Shown in pieces: positions 1-6,394 of a stretch of DNA of 12,104 bases; the first letter of the stretch is position 1, and every line of letters starts with the position of its first letter. Both the position numbers and the translations under genes were made by a program. Location: the NCBI GenBank assembly GCA_003153335.1, contig PLYG01000476.1:773-12876 (forward strand). Direction: 5' to 3'. The notes beneath the pieces were generated by a model, which searched no databases, was not told the origin of the DNA, and worked only from the letters and a program-made list of their open reading frames with translations. This DNA is from Betaproteobacteria bacterium (GTDB lineage: Bacteria; Pseudomonadota; Gammaproteobacteria; Burkholderiales; Casimicrobiaceae).

Positions 1-178
1 ACCGCATCTGCATTACGAATTCCGCATCAACAGCGTGCAGCGCAATCCGTTGTCGGTCGCGCTGCCGGCCGCGTTGCCGATTCCCGCGGACAAGCTCGCT
101 GCGTTTCGTGCCCGCAGCGAACCGCTGTCCACACAGCTCGCTCTGGCGCGCGGACTGCTGTTTGCCGCCGCCGATTGA
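1..178 (+). CDS. M23-family peptidoglycan peptidase, C-terminal end (partial)
   Basis: This is the last 58 codons of a gene that enters from the left edge, read from base 2 to a TGA at 176-178. The fragment opens with PHLHYEFR, the HxH zinc-ligand motif near the end of M23 (LytM/peptidase family) domains, followed by a short tail of about 50 residues rich in Ala and Leu. Family members are zinc metalloendopeptidases that cut peptide cross-links in peptidoglycan, or are inactive activators of amidases. Only the end is visible, so the other zinc ligands cannot be checked. The gene runs in the same direction as anmK, 13 bp away, which fits a shared role in cell-wall turnover and recycling and probably a shared transcript. 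Confidence 0.8.
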   Translation, partial: PHLHYEFRINSVQRNPLSVALPAALPIPADKLAAFRARSEPLSTQLALARGLLFAAAD

Positions 179-191
179 ATGCGCACGCGGC

Positions 192-1379
192 ATGGCTGAA
201 GGGCGGCAGCGAGGGGTTTCTCCGTTGTCAGGTCTGAGCGAACGTCCCGCGAACGCCGCGCTCTGCATCGGGCTGATGTCGGGCACCAGTCTCGACGGCG
301 TCGATGCGGTGCTGGCCGACTTTTCGGGTAGTCGACCGGTCGTGCGCGGCGCCGTGTATGCGGCGTTCGGGCCGGAATTGCGCGCCGCACTGCTGGCGCT
401 GCAGGTCTCAGGCCAGGACGAACTGCACCGGGCCGCCGTCGCTGCCAATGCGCTGGTCGATTGCTACGCGGCTGCGGCCACCGCACTGCTGCGCGATAAC
501 GGGATCAGGGCCGGGGAAGTCGCGGCGATCGGCGCGCACGGCCAGACTGTTCGCCATCGTCCTGCCGAAGGCTACACGTGGCAAATCAACAATCCGGCGC
601 GGCTCGCCGAAATTACCGGCATTACAGTCGTTGCCGACTTCCGTTCGCGCGATGTCGCGGCAGGCGGGCAGGGCGCGCCACTGGTTCCTGCATTTCATGC
701 GGCGCTGTTTCAGGACCCACGCCGGCATCGCGTGGTGATTAACATAGGCGGAATTGCCAACGTCACGAATCTTCCGCCGGGATCGCCGGGGGCGGGAGTC
801 ACCGGATGGGACACCGGACCCGGCAACGTGCTGCTTGATGCTTGGTGCGAACGTCACCGGCATGAACCCTTCGATCGGGGCGGCGCCTGGGCCGCGAGCG
901 GCGTTGTTCGCGATGCGCTGCTGCGGCATTTCCTAGCCGATCCCTACTTTACGAGAGATCCGCCGAAAAGTACCGGCCGTGACCTTTTCAACATGGACTG
1001 GCTCGATGCCCGGCTGCAGGGTGGCGAGCGGCCGGAAGATGTCCAGGCGACGCTGCTGCGGCTGACCGCGGAAACCATTGCCCGGGACGTGATGCGCCAT
1101 TGCGCGGGGCTAAGCCAGGTCCTGATCTGCGGCGGCGGCGCACGCAATACGGCGCTGCTGCGGGGACTTGCAGCCGCGCTTTCGGCGGGTGACGAGACCA
1201 ACGGCGACACAGCGCCCGTTGTGCAGCCGACGGACGATTTTGGCGTGCCCGCCAATCAGGTCGAAGCGCTGGCCTTTGCCTGGCTGGCACGGCGGACACT
1301 GCGCGGGGAGCCGGGTAATCTGCCCGCTGTGACCGGCGCGCGCGGCCAGCGGGTGCTGGGCGCCATCTATCCGGCCTAA
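192..1379 (+). CDS. anmK: Anhydro-N-acetylmuramic acid kinase
   Basis: AnmK hydrolyses and phosphorylates 1,6-anhydro-MurNAc, released by lytic transglycosylases, to MurNAc-6-phosphate in the cytoplasm, so that cell-wall sugar can be recycled. Visible family motifs are GLMSGTSLDGVDAV (about residues 27-40, phosphate binding), GWDTGPGN (W206-D207-T208, with Asp207 at the position of the catalytic base) and CGGGARN (313-319, nucleotide side). The length of 395 aa is slightly above the usual 370 or so, because the N-terminus before the first motif is about 20 residues longer. I chose ATG 192, just after the M23 stop. A TTG at 225 preceded by GAGGGG at 211-216 is a credible alternative that gives 384 aa. 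The gene looks intact and is convergent with erpA. Confidence 0.93.
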   Translation: MAEGRQRGVSPLSGLSERPANAALCIGLMSGTSLDGVDAVLADFSGSRPVVRGAVYAAFGPELRAALLALQVSGQDELHRAAVAANALVDCYAAAATALLRDNGIRAGEVAAIGAHGQTVRHRPAEGYTWQINNPARLAEITGITVVADFRSRDVAAGGQGAPLVPAFHAALFQDPRRHRVVINIGGIANVTNLPPGSPGAGVTGWDTGPGNVLLDAWCERHRHEPFDRGGAWAASGVVRDALLRHFLADPYFTRDPPKSTGRDLFNMDWLDARLQGGERPEDVQATLLRLTAETIARDVMRHCAGLSQVLICGGGARNTALLRGLAAALSAGDETNGDTAPVVQPTDDFGVPANQVEALAFAWLARRTLRGEPGNLPAVTGARGQRVLGAIYPA

Positions 1380-1384
1380 CATGA

Positions 1385-1412
1385 AAACGGGCGCCTTGTC
1401 AGCGCCCTGTTT
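1385..1412. terminator. Bidirectional intrinsic terminator between anmK and erpA
   Basis: The arms are AAAC-GGGCGC (1385-1394) and GCGCCC-T-GTTT (1402-1412), with a 7-nt loop and one bulged T. The A-rich left side and T-rich right side make it usable from both directions. It begins 5 nt after the anmK stop and lies about 40 nt beyond the erpA stop, so it probably ends both convergent transcripts. Confidence 0.7.
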
Positions 1413-1450
1413 CCGTGCCCGACCCGGCCTCGCGGCCGTCAACCATGCTG

Positions 1451-1801
1451 CTAAGCCGAGAAACTCGACCCGCAGCCGCAGGTGGTCGTAGCGCTGGGGT
1501 TCTTGATGACGAATTGCGCGCCTTCGAGATCTTCCTTGTAGTCGATCTCGGCGCCGACCAGGTATTGATAGCTCATCGCATCGATCAGCAGGGTCACGCC
1601 GTTTTTCTGCATGGTTGTGTCGTCGTCGTTGATCGCTTCGTCGAACGTGAAGCCATACTGGAATCCGGAGCAGCCGCCGCCGGTGACAAAAACCCGTAAC
1701 TTCAGTTCGGGGTTGCCCTCTTCCTCGATCAGGGATTTCACTTTTTCGGCCGCGCTGTCGGTGAAGACAAACGGGGCGGGCATTTCGGTGATGGCGTTCA
1801 T
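1451..1801 (-). CDS. erpA: Iron-sulfur cluster insertion protein ErpA
   Basis: This is an A-type Fe-S carrier (IscA/ErpA family) that receives clusters from the scaffold and delivers them to apoproteins. It is 116 aa with the three expected Cys ligands: Cys44 in GGGCSGFQYGF, and Cys108 and Cys110 in the C-terminal CGCGSSF. The DDDTT and LIDAMSYQYL segments are also typical of ErpA. ATG 1801 is chosen because it has a good Shine-Dalgarno (CAGGAG, then 6 nt); the open frame extends 19 codons further upstream without such a site. The gene is intact. It lies 53 bp downstream of the bactofilin gene and may be co-transcribed with it, although the AT-rich gap just upstream of erpA could hold its own promoter. 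Confidence 0.93.
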   Translation of the reverse strand: MNAITEMPAPFVFTDSAAEKVKSLIEEEGNPELKLRVFVTGGGCSGFQYGFTFDEAINDDDTTMQKNGVTLLIDAMSYQYLVGAEIDYKEDLEGAQFVIKNPSATTTCGCGSSFSA

Positions 1802-1854
1802 TTGATGCTCCTGACTAGATACATGGTCTATTATGGGGGCGCGCGCGCGTAAGG

Positions 1855-2271
1855 TCAATCACCCGACCCGGATGTGGAGCGTTTCAACTCCACGACGCTT
1901 CCGGCTGCGGGACCGTCAACGACCAGCCTGCCTTCAACCTTGGCTCCAACATGCATTTCGAGGCGCAGGTAAAAGATATCTCCCTTGACCCTGGCTTTGG
2001 GCTGAAGTTCCAGGTAATCGGAGGCATGAACCGGTCCCTCGACTTCGCCGTTGATGACCAGGTGCGATACCCGGATTTCGCCCGCCACCCGCGCCTGCTC
2101 GCTGATCACCAGCGTGCTCGCCTCGCCGTTGGACGCATGGACGCTGCCGATGACTGCCCCATCAATGCGCAAGCCGCCCGTGAAAACAATGTCACCGGTC
2201 AGCGTCGTGCCGGTACCGATCAGGCTGTCGATCCGTTTCATCGGGGTATGGTCTTTGCTCTTTCCAAACAC
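1855..2271 (-). CDS. Bactofilin family cytoskeletal protein
   Basis: A 138-aa protein made almost entirely of one bactofilin domain (about residues 15-120). Its short repeated beta-strand pattern (GDIVFTGGLRIDGAVIGSV, GEIRVSHLVINGEVEG, KGDIFYLRLEMHVGAKVEG) is that of a right-handed beta-helix that polymerises without nucleotide. Such proteins scaffold cell-wall enzymes and cell shape. The proposed start is GTG 2271, preceded 4 nt away by a strong GAGGAGG (2276-2282); an internal ATG at 2241 would shorten the N-terminal tail by 10 residues. The C-terminus is a Ser/Gly-rich tail. It lies between the DUF6776 gene and erpA, all on one strand with gaps of 46 and 53 bp. Proximity to M23 and anmK genes fits a cell-envelope neighbourhood. 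Confidence 0.88.
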   Translation of the reverse strand: MFGKSKDHTPMKRIDSLIGTGTTLTGDIVFTGGLRIDGAVIGSVHASNGEASTLVISEQARVAGEIRVSHLVINGEVEGPVHASDYLELQPKARVKGDIFYLRLEMHVGAKVEGRLVVDGPAAGSVVELKRSTSGSGD

Positions 2272-2317
2272 GATGCCTCCTCGTCAGTACTCTGCAATTC
2301 GATCTGGATCACCCAAT

Positions 2318-3070
2318 TCAGGGCAGATTCACGGTTTGCGTCACTCTGGGCTCAGCGCTGCCGGTCTGGAAGACTCGCGCCTGCAGGGTGCGCACACCGG
2401 CGCCCGGGGCGACCTTTACTGCAACGTCAATGCGTTGATAATATGTGAAATTCAGTTTGAGCGCCATGGCGGTCTCCGGTTGGTCCTCCGGCAGGTTGAG
2501 GTGCTGGCGTTTCCCGTCCTGCTGGAGTTCGAGCCCAATGCTCAACTGGCCAGTAAACGGAACGCCTTTGGCGCCCCCCTGAACGACCAGCATGCGCACG
2601 CGAACCTGCTCGGATCCGTCGCGCTCAACGGTCGCGCGCTGCACCGTGATCGCGCCTTCCTTGCTGTTGCCCGACACGAGTTGCTGCAGGTAGGACAGTT
2701 CTTCCTTGAGCTGCGTGTTTTCGGTCTGCAACATCAGCGCCTGGCGGGTCAGCGAGTCTTGTGCGCCCTTGGCCATTTGTGCCTCGCTTTCCAGGCGCGT
2801 CAATCGGCTCGACAATTGGCGGTTTTCCTGCGACAGGCTCGCGACCTGGGTTTCCAACTGGGTGCGCCGCTCTTCCGCTTCCGATTTGTAAAAGCCGCCC
2901 AACAGGCGCCCGGCATCGAACCCGGTCCAGACCATCCAGCCGACGATGGCAACGACGCAGCTTAAGCCCAACGCCCGCCATGGCCACGCAATATGCGTTT
3001 TGACCGACAGCTTCGGCGCCGAAACGCCGAAGTGCTTGCGCAACTGCTTCAGGCGCTTCAGGAGCGACAT
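2318..3070 (-). CDS. DUF6776-like single-pass membrane protein with coiled coil
   Basis: A 250-aa protein of unproven function that I recognise by layout and context as the DUF6776-type protein found next to bactofilin in Burkholderiales. It has a basic cytoplasmic N-terminus (about 1-30, rich in Lys/Arg), one hydrophobic segment (about 31-50, ALGLSCVVAIVGWMVW), a long heptad-like coiled coil (about 62-135, rich in Gln, Glu, Leu and Arg), then a globular C-terminal domain of beta-strand character (about 145-250). The predicted topology puts the coiled coil and C-terminal domain in the periplasm. A tie to bactofilin is inferred from gene order only. It starts 44 bp after the argC stop and is intact. 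Confidence 0.8.
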   Translation of the reverse strand: MSLLKRLKQLRKHFGVSAPKLSVKTHIAWPWRALGLSCVVAIVGWMVWTGFDAGRLLGGFYKSEAEERRTQLETQVASLSQENRQLSSRLTRLESEAQMAKGAQDSLTRQALMLQTENTQLKEELSYLQQLVSGNSKEGAITVQRATVERDGSEQVRVRMLVVQGGAKGVPFTGQLSIGLELQQDGKRQHLNLPEDQPETAMALKLNFTYYQRIDVAVKVAPGAGVRTLQARVFQTGSAEPRVTQTVNLP

Positions 3071-3114
3071 GCGGCGCCTGGTCGGTCCATACGCGGAAAC
3101 AGCCCGGACGCCCC

Positions 3115-4146
3115 CTAGGGCAGTACCGGCACCTGCGTGAGGCCGGTGGATTCCGGCAGGCCGAACATCAGGTTCATCACCTGGACCGCCTGGCCGGATG
3201 CCCCTTTGACCAGGTTATCTTCGACCACCAGGATCAGTGCCGTGTCGCCGTGCTCCGGGCGATGCACGGCGATTCGGCATATATTGGCGGCGCGCACCGA
3301 GCGCGTGTCGGGCGTCGACCCGGGCGGCATCACGTCGACGAACGGCTCGTTCGCATAGCGCTTTTCATACAGCGCCTGCAGGTCCACGTCGAGTCGGGTC
3401 AGCCGTGCGTAAAGCGTCGCATGGATGCCGCGTATCATCGGCACCAAGTGCGGCACGAACATCAGCCCCACGCGCTCGGCGGTCATCCGCTGCAGGCCCT
3501 GTACGATTTCGGGTGCGTGGCGGTGTCCCTTGATGTTGTACGCCTTGAAATTGTCGCTGGCCTCGGCCAGCAGCAGCCCGACTTCAGCCTTGCGTCCAGC
3601 GCCTGAAACGCCCGACTTCACGTCGGCGATCAGGTGGCCGGCATCGACAATGCCGGCTTCGATCAGCGGCAGGAAGCCCAGTTGCGTCGCGGTGGGGTAG
3701 CATCCCGGCAGCCCGATGACCCGTGCGCCCCGGATGGCCTCGCGGTTCACCTCGGGAAGCCCGTACACGGCTTCCTTGAGCAGGTCGGGGCAACTGTGCG
3801 GCATCCCGTACCACTTCTCGAACACTGCAGTGTCTTGCAGACGGAAGTCGGCGGCCAGGTCGATGACCTTGACGCCACGCGCAACCAATTCCGGCGCCTG
3901 CGCCATCGCCACCCCGTGCGGCGTGGCGAAGAACACGACGTCGCAGGCATTGAGGTTGGCCGCGACGGGATCGCCATAGCTCAGATGCACGCGGCCGCGC
4001 AGGCTGGGAAACATCTCCGCCACCGGCATTCCGGCTTCCTTGCGCGACGTGATCGCGGTGATCTGCGCGTCCGGATGCTGCGCGAGCAAGCGCAGCAATT
4101 CGACTCCCGAATAGCCAGTGCCGCCAACGATGCCGACCTTGATCAT
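3115..4146 (-). CDS. argC: N-acetyl-gamma-glutamyl-phosphate reductase
   Basis: ArgC catalyses the NADPH-dependent reduction of N-acetylglutamyl phosphate to the semialdehyde, the third step of arginine synthesis, in the cytoplasm. It is 343 aa, the usual length of the type 1 enzyme. The nucleotide-binding loop GGTGYSG is at residues 8-14, the catalytic Cys149 in LPGCYPTATQLG, and the active-site histidine region is KGHRHAPE (206-213). ATG 4146 is chosen because the family starts directly with MIKVGIVGGTGYSG and AGGAA lies upstream; the open frame extends 30 codons further with no family resemblance. Only about 60 bp separate this start from the terminator at 4206-4230, so any promoter of argC must lie in that short gap or depend on read-through. 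Confidence 0.96.
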   Translation of the reverse strand: MIKVGIVGGTGYSGVELLRLLAQHPDAQITAITSRKEAGMPVAEMFPSLRGRVHLSYGDPVAANLNACDVVFFATPHGVAMAQAPELVARGVKVIDLAADFRLQDTAVFEKWYGMPHSCPDLLKEAVYGLPEVNREAIRGARVIGLPGCYPTATQLGFLPLIEAGIVDAGHLIADVKSGVSGAGRKAEVGLLLAEASDNFKAYNIKGHRHAPEIVQGLQRMTAERVGLMFVPHLVPMIRGIHATLYARLTRLDVDLQALYEKRYANEPFVDVMPPGSTPDTRSVRAANICRIAVHRPEHGDTALILVVEDNLVKGASGQAVQVMNLMFGLPESTGLTQVPVLP

Positions 4147-4205
4147 TGCCCTGGTTCCTTTGCTTTTCAAGAGGGGGGCGCCGCAGGGCAGCCCCATACC
4201 AGATG

Positions 4206-4230
4206 AAAAAGGCCGCCCGCGGGCGGCCTT
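4206..4230 (-). terminator. Intrinsic terminator, probably the original rpsI terminator
   Basis: A perfect inverted repeat AAGGCCGCCCG/CGGGCGGCCTT (4209-4230) is followed on the - strand by a run of T (the A run at 4206-4210). It points from the rpsI side toward argC. It lies 15 nt beyond the TAA of the decayed rpsI-like tail at 4246, the place expected for the rpsI terminator before the island arrived. Confidence 0.75.
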
Positions 4231-4245
4231 AGCCAAGCTACGGGT

Positions 4246-4275
4246 TTAGCGTTTGCAGAATTGCAGCCTTCGCAA
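4246..4275 (-). pseudogene. Displaced 3' tail of rpsI (relic)
   Basis: Reading the - strand, the codons before the TAA at 4246-4248 encode LRRLQFCKR. The present rpsI ends RRRKQFSKR. Arg-Arg, Gln-Phe and Lys-Arg-stop coincide in order and spacing, and an intrinsic terminator follows. The nucleotide match is only moderate, so the segment has drifted or the resemblance is partly chance. Position supports a relic: it lies between argC and the island, exactly where the end of rpsI should have been. Read as the original tail of rpsI, cut off when an element inserted and supplied a new tail. Confidence 0.5.
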
Positions 4276-4311
4276 CATATTGATTATGAGAGAATTTTCA
4301 AGCGCATAAAT

Positions 4312-4331
4312 ATTGGTGAACGATTGGTAAA
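4312..4331 (+). repeat. Left attachment-site repeat (attL candidate)
   Basis: ATTGGTGAACGATTGGTAAA, identical over 20 bp to 11795-11814. It is itself built from two near-tandem 9-mers, ATTGGTGAA and ATTGGTAAA, with CG between. It marks the argC-proximal island boundary. Confidence 0.8.
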
Positions 4332-4395
4332 TTTCGCCTTTGGGCCGCAATTCACCGTGCCAACAACGGAGAGGCAATTTTACCCCTCTTTCTAA

Positions 4396-5296
4396 CTACG
4401 GTCCGCCGACCAACAATGAGGCGATGACTAATAAGCCTAATGGTATCTCATATTTTGCGCGCACGAATTCTAGACGTTCGAACACGCCTTTTGGTATCAA
4501 GCAGGATGACCGCCCGAGCTTGGGTATGAGCGTCAGGCTGTCTTCGTTGAAGCACTTGTTGCCCTTGCGCCAGTCGATATCCCCCGCCGCGTTCAGTTCA
4601 CCGGTGGAGTTGAGCCACTCTGACCAAACATCACGCCGGCGTTGTCGTAGGTATCGCTTGAAAGATGACGGTTTTGGCTTTAGAAACTGCGCGAAATGGC
4701 CTGTCGAGTTCGAAACCTTGAGCAATGCCCGACCTAGCGCCACGATGAGCCACCTGCGATGGTCGTCAGTGATGATGCGCTGCTCAGCTGCCACCGCAAT
4801 TGCTTTTGCAATGGCGTCGATCTGAACAGCTTGGGATATTCCAATGTACGTATTCGCGTACTTCACGCAAAACAGATTGTGCTGCCGCAGCGGAGCCCGC
4901 GATGCTTCAGCGGTTAGCTGCACATAGAGATCGGCTTGCCGGTGACAGAGTTCTTCGAACGTATGTGATGCTACGACTGCCATTTCGGCCGCTATGGATC
5001 CACTGAACGTCGCCGAAAGGCTAAGTCGATGACTCTCATAAAGGCTGTAGAGCGAGTCCGCGACAAACAATGTGTGGGGCGGGTCATCCCTGGAGACGAA
5101 GATCGCGCGCGACCTCTGCCGAAAACGCTTGTGCATCGTTGTTCCAGACTTGGCGGGCTGGCGCGACAAGTTCACCGACAGAACACATGCCAGAAAATGC
5201 GTCGAGCATTACGCCCTCTTTGGCCTGTGCAACGACATCGGCCACTGCTGGCGCCAGCTCACGCTTGGTGCCCATATAGCTAATATTTACGCCCAT
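4396..5296 (-). pseudogene. D12-class N6-adenine DNA methylase, frameshifted and truncated
   Basis: The N-terminal part (frame from ATG 5296, preceded by a G-rich stretch) reads MGVNISYMGTKRELAPAV and LDAFSGMCSVGE, matching the AdoMet-binding motifs of D12-class adenine methylases. Near 5104-5111, in a (CG)4 run, the frame breaks. The next frame continues the family pattern (SRDDPPHTLFVADSLY, VKYANTYIGISQAVQIDAI, ALGRALLKVSNSTGHFAQFL, FNEDSLTLIPKLGR) down to about 4510, then ends in unrelated residues at 4396. The catalytic DPPY motif, which should follow FNEDSL, is missing. One more CG unit in the run would rejoin the frames exactly as EVARAIFVSRDD. The gene therefore carries a frameshift and a 3' truncation and cannot make an active enzyme. 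Before decay it probably modified host or element DNA. Confidence 0.8.
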
Positions 5297-5518
5297 GCAA
5301 GCCCCCCAGTTTCTCGTCTCATTTGTCCGTCGATCGTCGGAGGAGTATGTGGCCTTCAATTATGACCGTCGGCAATCTCAATTCTAGGTGAATATTCACA
5401 AGTGACGCCCCGATACGCAATTCGGGTGCGCACCGTGGTGCATTTACAACGCCGTTGATTAAATCAGCTTAAACCTCGGCCCACGCCCGGCGCGAGTATC
5501 CCTTCAGACTGCGCGCTT

Positions 5519-5857
5519 TTATCGGCGTACCGTGCGGAGTGGCTCAACCAATATGCGCATGCCGACAGCCTTCATGATTTCCATAAAGCTCTTGAGTTCG
5601 GGGTTCCCGTTTGCCGAGAGGGTTCGGTAGAGCGTGGTGCTGTTGAGGCCGGTTTTTTCTGCAATTGAAGGAACGCCACCGAACGCGTTGGTGACGTAGC
5701 GGAGCGCGGTCATGAGCTCCGAGCGATTACCCTCTTCGAGCACCGCATTTAGGTAGGCGGCAGCAAATTTCGGATCGCGACGAAAACTCTCGACGGTGGC
5801 TTCGTCGTGCGTGCGGTGCCGTCGTATCGGCTTTTTCTTGGTCGTTGTAGTTTTCAT
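5519..5857 (-). CDS. HigA/HI1420-type antitoxin, addiction-module DNA-binding protein
   Basis: A 112-aa protein of the putative addiction-module antidote family (HI1420-like). It has a basic N-terminus (KTTTTKKKPIRRHRTH), then the family signature FAAAYLNAVLEEGNRSELMTAL (about 31-52, helical), and a helix-turn-helix around residues 60-85 (GGVPSIAEKTGLNSTTLYRTLS followed by NGNP). It should neutralise the toxin encoded just upstream and repress the pair's promoter. ATG 5857 is chosen because it overlaps the toxin stop as ATGA, the usual coupling. An AAGGAG sits 14 nt upstream, which is long, and an in-frame ATG at 5881 inside the toxin gene is the alternative. The frame is complete, unlike that of the toxin. 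Confidence 0.85.
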   Translation of the reverse strand: MKTTTTKKKPIRRHRTHDEATVESFRRDPKFAAAYLNAVLEEGNRSELMTALRYVTNAFGGVPSIAEKTGLNSTTLYRTLSANGNPELKSFMEIMKAVGMRILVEPLRTVRR

Positions 5858-6174
5858 GTTCGTTGTTGATACTCCTTCCAATAGGTCACTGCGCGTGTGA
5901 TGTCCCGGTCCTGACTCCGCTTAGTTCCACCGCAAAGAAGAAGAATTACGGTCTTCTTCACCTCGACATGGTAGACACGATAGCCAGGGCCGACATCAAC
6001 CTTCAGTTCCCACACGCCCTCTCGACAGAAACTATGGCTTCCCAAGTTCTCGGTGTCGACGATGCGGTCGATTCGGCGTTGTACGGCTACTCGTCGGGAG
6101 ATATCGCGAACCTTATCAAGCCAGTCTTGATAGACATCATGTCCGCGGGAATCAAGTTAATGCAGGACTTGCAT
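5854..6174 (-). pseudogene. HigB/HI1419-type RelE-fold toxin with nonsense codon near the start
   Basis: From about 6156 to the TGA at 5854-5856 the - strand encodes a Gp49-like HigB toxin: DVYQDWLDKVRD, RRVAVQRRIDRIVD, VWELKVDVGPGYRVY, VILLLCGGTKRSQDRDITRA, YWKEYQQRT. Such toxins are ribosome-dependent mRNA endonucleases. The only plausible start, ATG 6174, gives MQVLH and then TAA (6157-6159) before the family sequence LDSRGHDVYQDW begins. The family usually has Tyr or a similar residue there, so TAT or TAC to TAA is the simplest explanation. No ATG, GTG or TTG follows in frame until TTG 6045, which would lose about 43 residues. The toxin is therefore probably off, while the overlapping antitoxin gene stays open. 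A non-canonical start or a sequencing error would change this. Confidence 0.72.
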
Positions 6175-6185
6175 AGGTATCTTCG

Positions 6186-6215
6186 CTTATAAGCGAGTCG
6201 GTGTCAAGTAGACAA
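6186..6215 (-). promoter_or_regulatory. Candidate promoter with palindromic operator for the toxin-antitoxin pair
   Basis: On the - strand TTGTCT (6215-6210) and TTATAA (6192-6187) are 17 nt apart, a good sigma-70 layout. The -10 box lies inside the perfect 12-bp palindrome CGCTTATAAGCG (6184-6195), a plausible site for autorepression by the HTH antitoxin. The predicted transcript start would fall only about 5 nt before ATG 6174, so the leader would be very short. Inference only. Confidence 0.45.
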
Positions 6216-6328
6216 GTGGGTTAGTAATAATGTTTCCCATGATAGCGTTCAATGCAGTATCGTCAACCTACGCTACGATGTTCAATCGCGCGGGACGGAA
6301 CAAGAAAAAGGACTAAGAAGGTAGACTT

Positions 6329-6343
6329 AGGGACTTGAGGGAC
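6329..6343. repeat. 15-bp inverted repeat, left copy (partner 6926-6940)
   Basis: AGGGACTTGAGGGAC on the + strand at 6329-6343 recurs exactly on the - strand at 6926-6940. The two copies bracket the open frame of the serine recombinase remnant; the right copy overlaps its first ATG codons. Each copy contains GGGAC twice. No further identity is seen on either side. Confidence 0.6.
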
Positions 6344-6394
6344 TTCCCCACGGGCGCTAAGCAGTGCGCGTCTCGAAAAGGTAGTTGTCCCAAG

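Noticed and set aside
1800..1850. IscR-type operator upstream of erpA (GACC...AGTC in an AT-rich stretch)
   Set aside because: The half-sites are spaced 10 nt apart instead of the 7 or so expected for a type 1 site, and the flanking bases do not match. It is too weak to call.
1838..1850. GC-alternating run upstream of erpA as a special DNA structure
   Set aside because: The run is short and in a GC-rich genome; nothing else supports a function.
3634..4206. A 190-codon + strand open frame antisense to argC
   Set aside because: argC is clearly identified by its motifs in the opposite frame. This is the usual long shadow frame of a high-GC gene.
5084..5175. Programmed frameshift producing a full methylase
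   Set aside because: There is no classic slippery heptamer or following stimulator. The downstream frame is truncated before the catalytic motif, so a joined product would still be inactive.
5425..5434. 10-bp palindrome GGTGCGCACC between the methylase and antitoxin genes
   Set aside because: A single short palindrome in GC-rich DNA, not placed at a promoter I can see.
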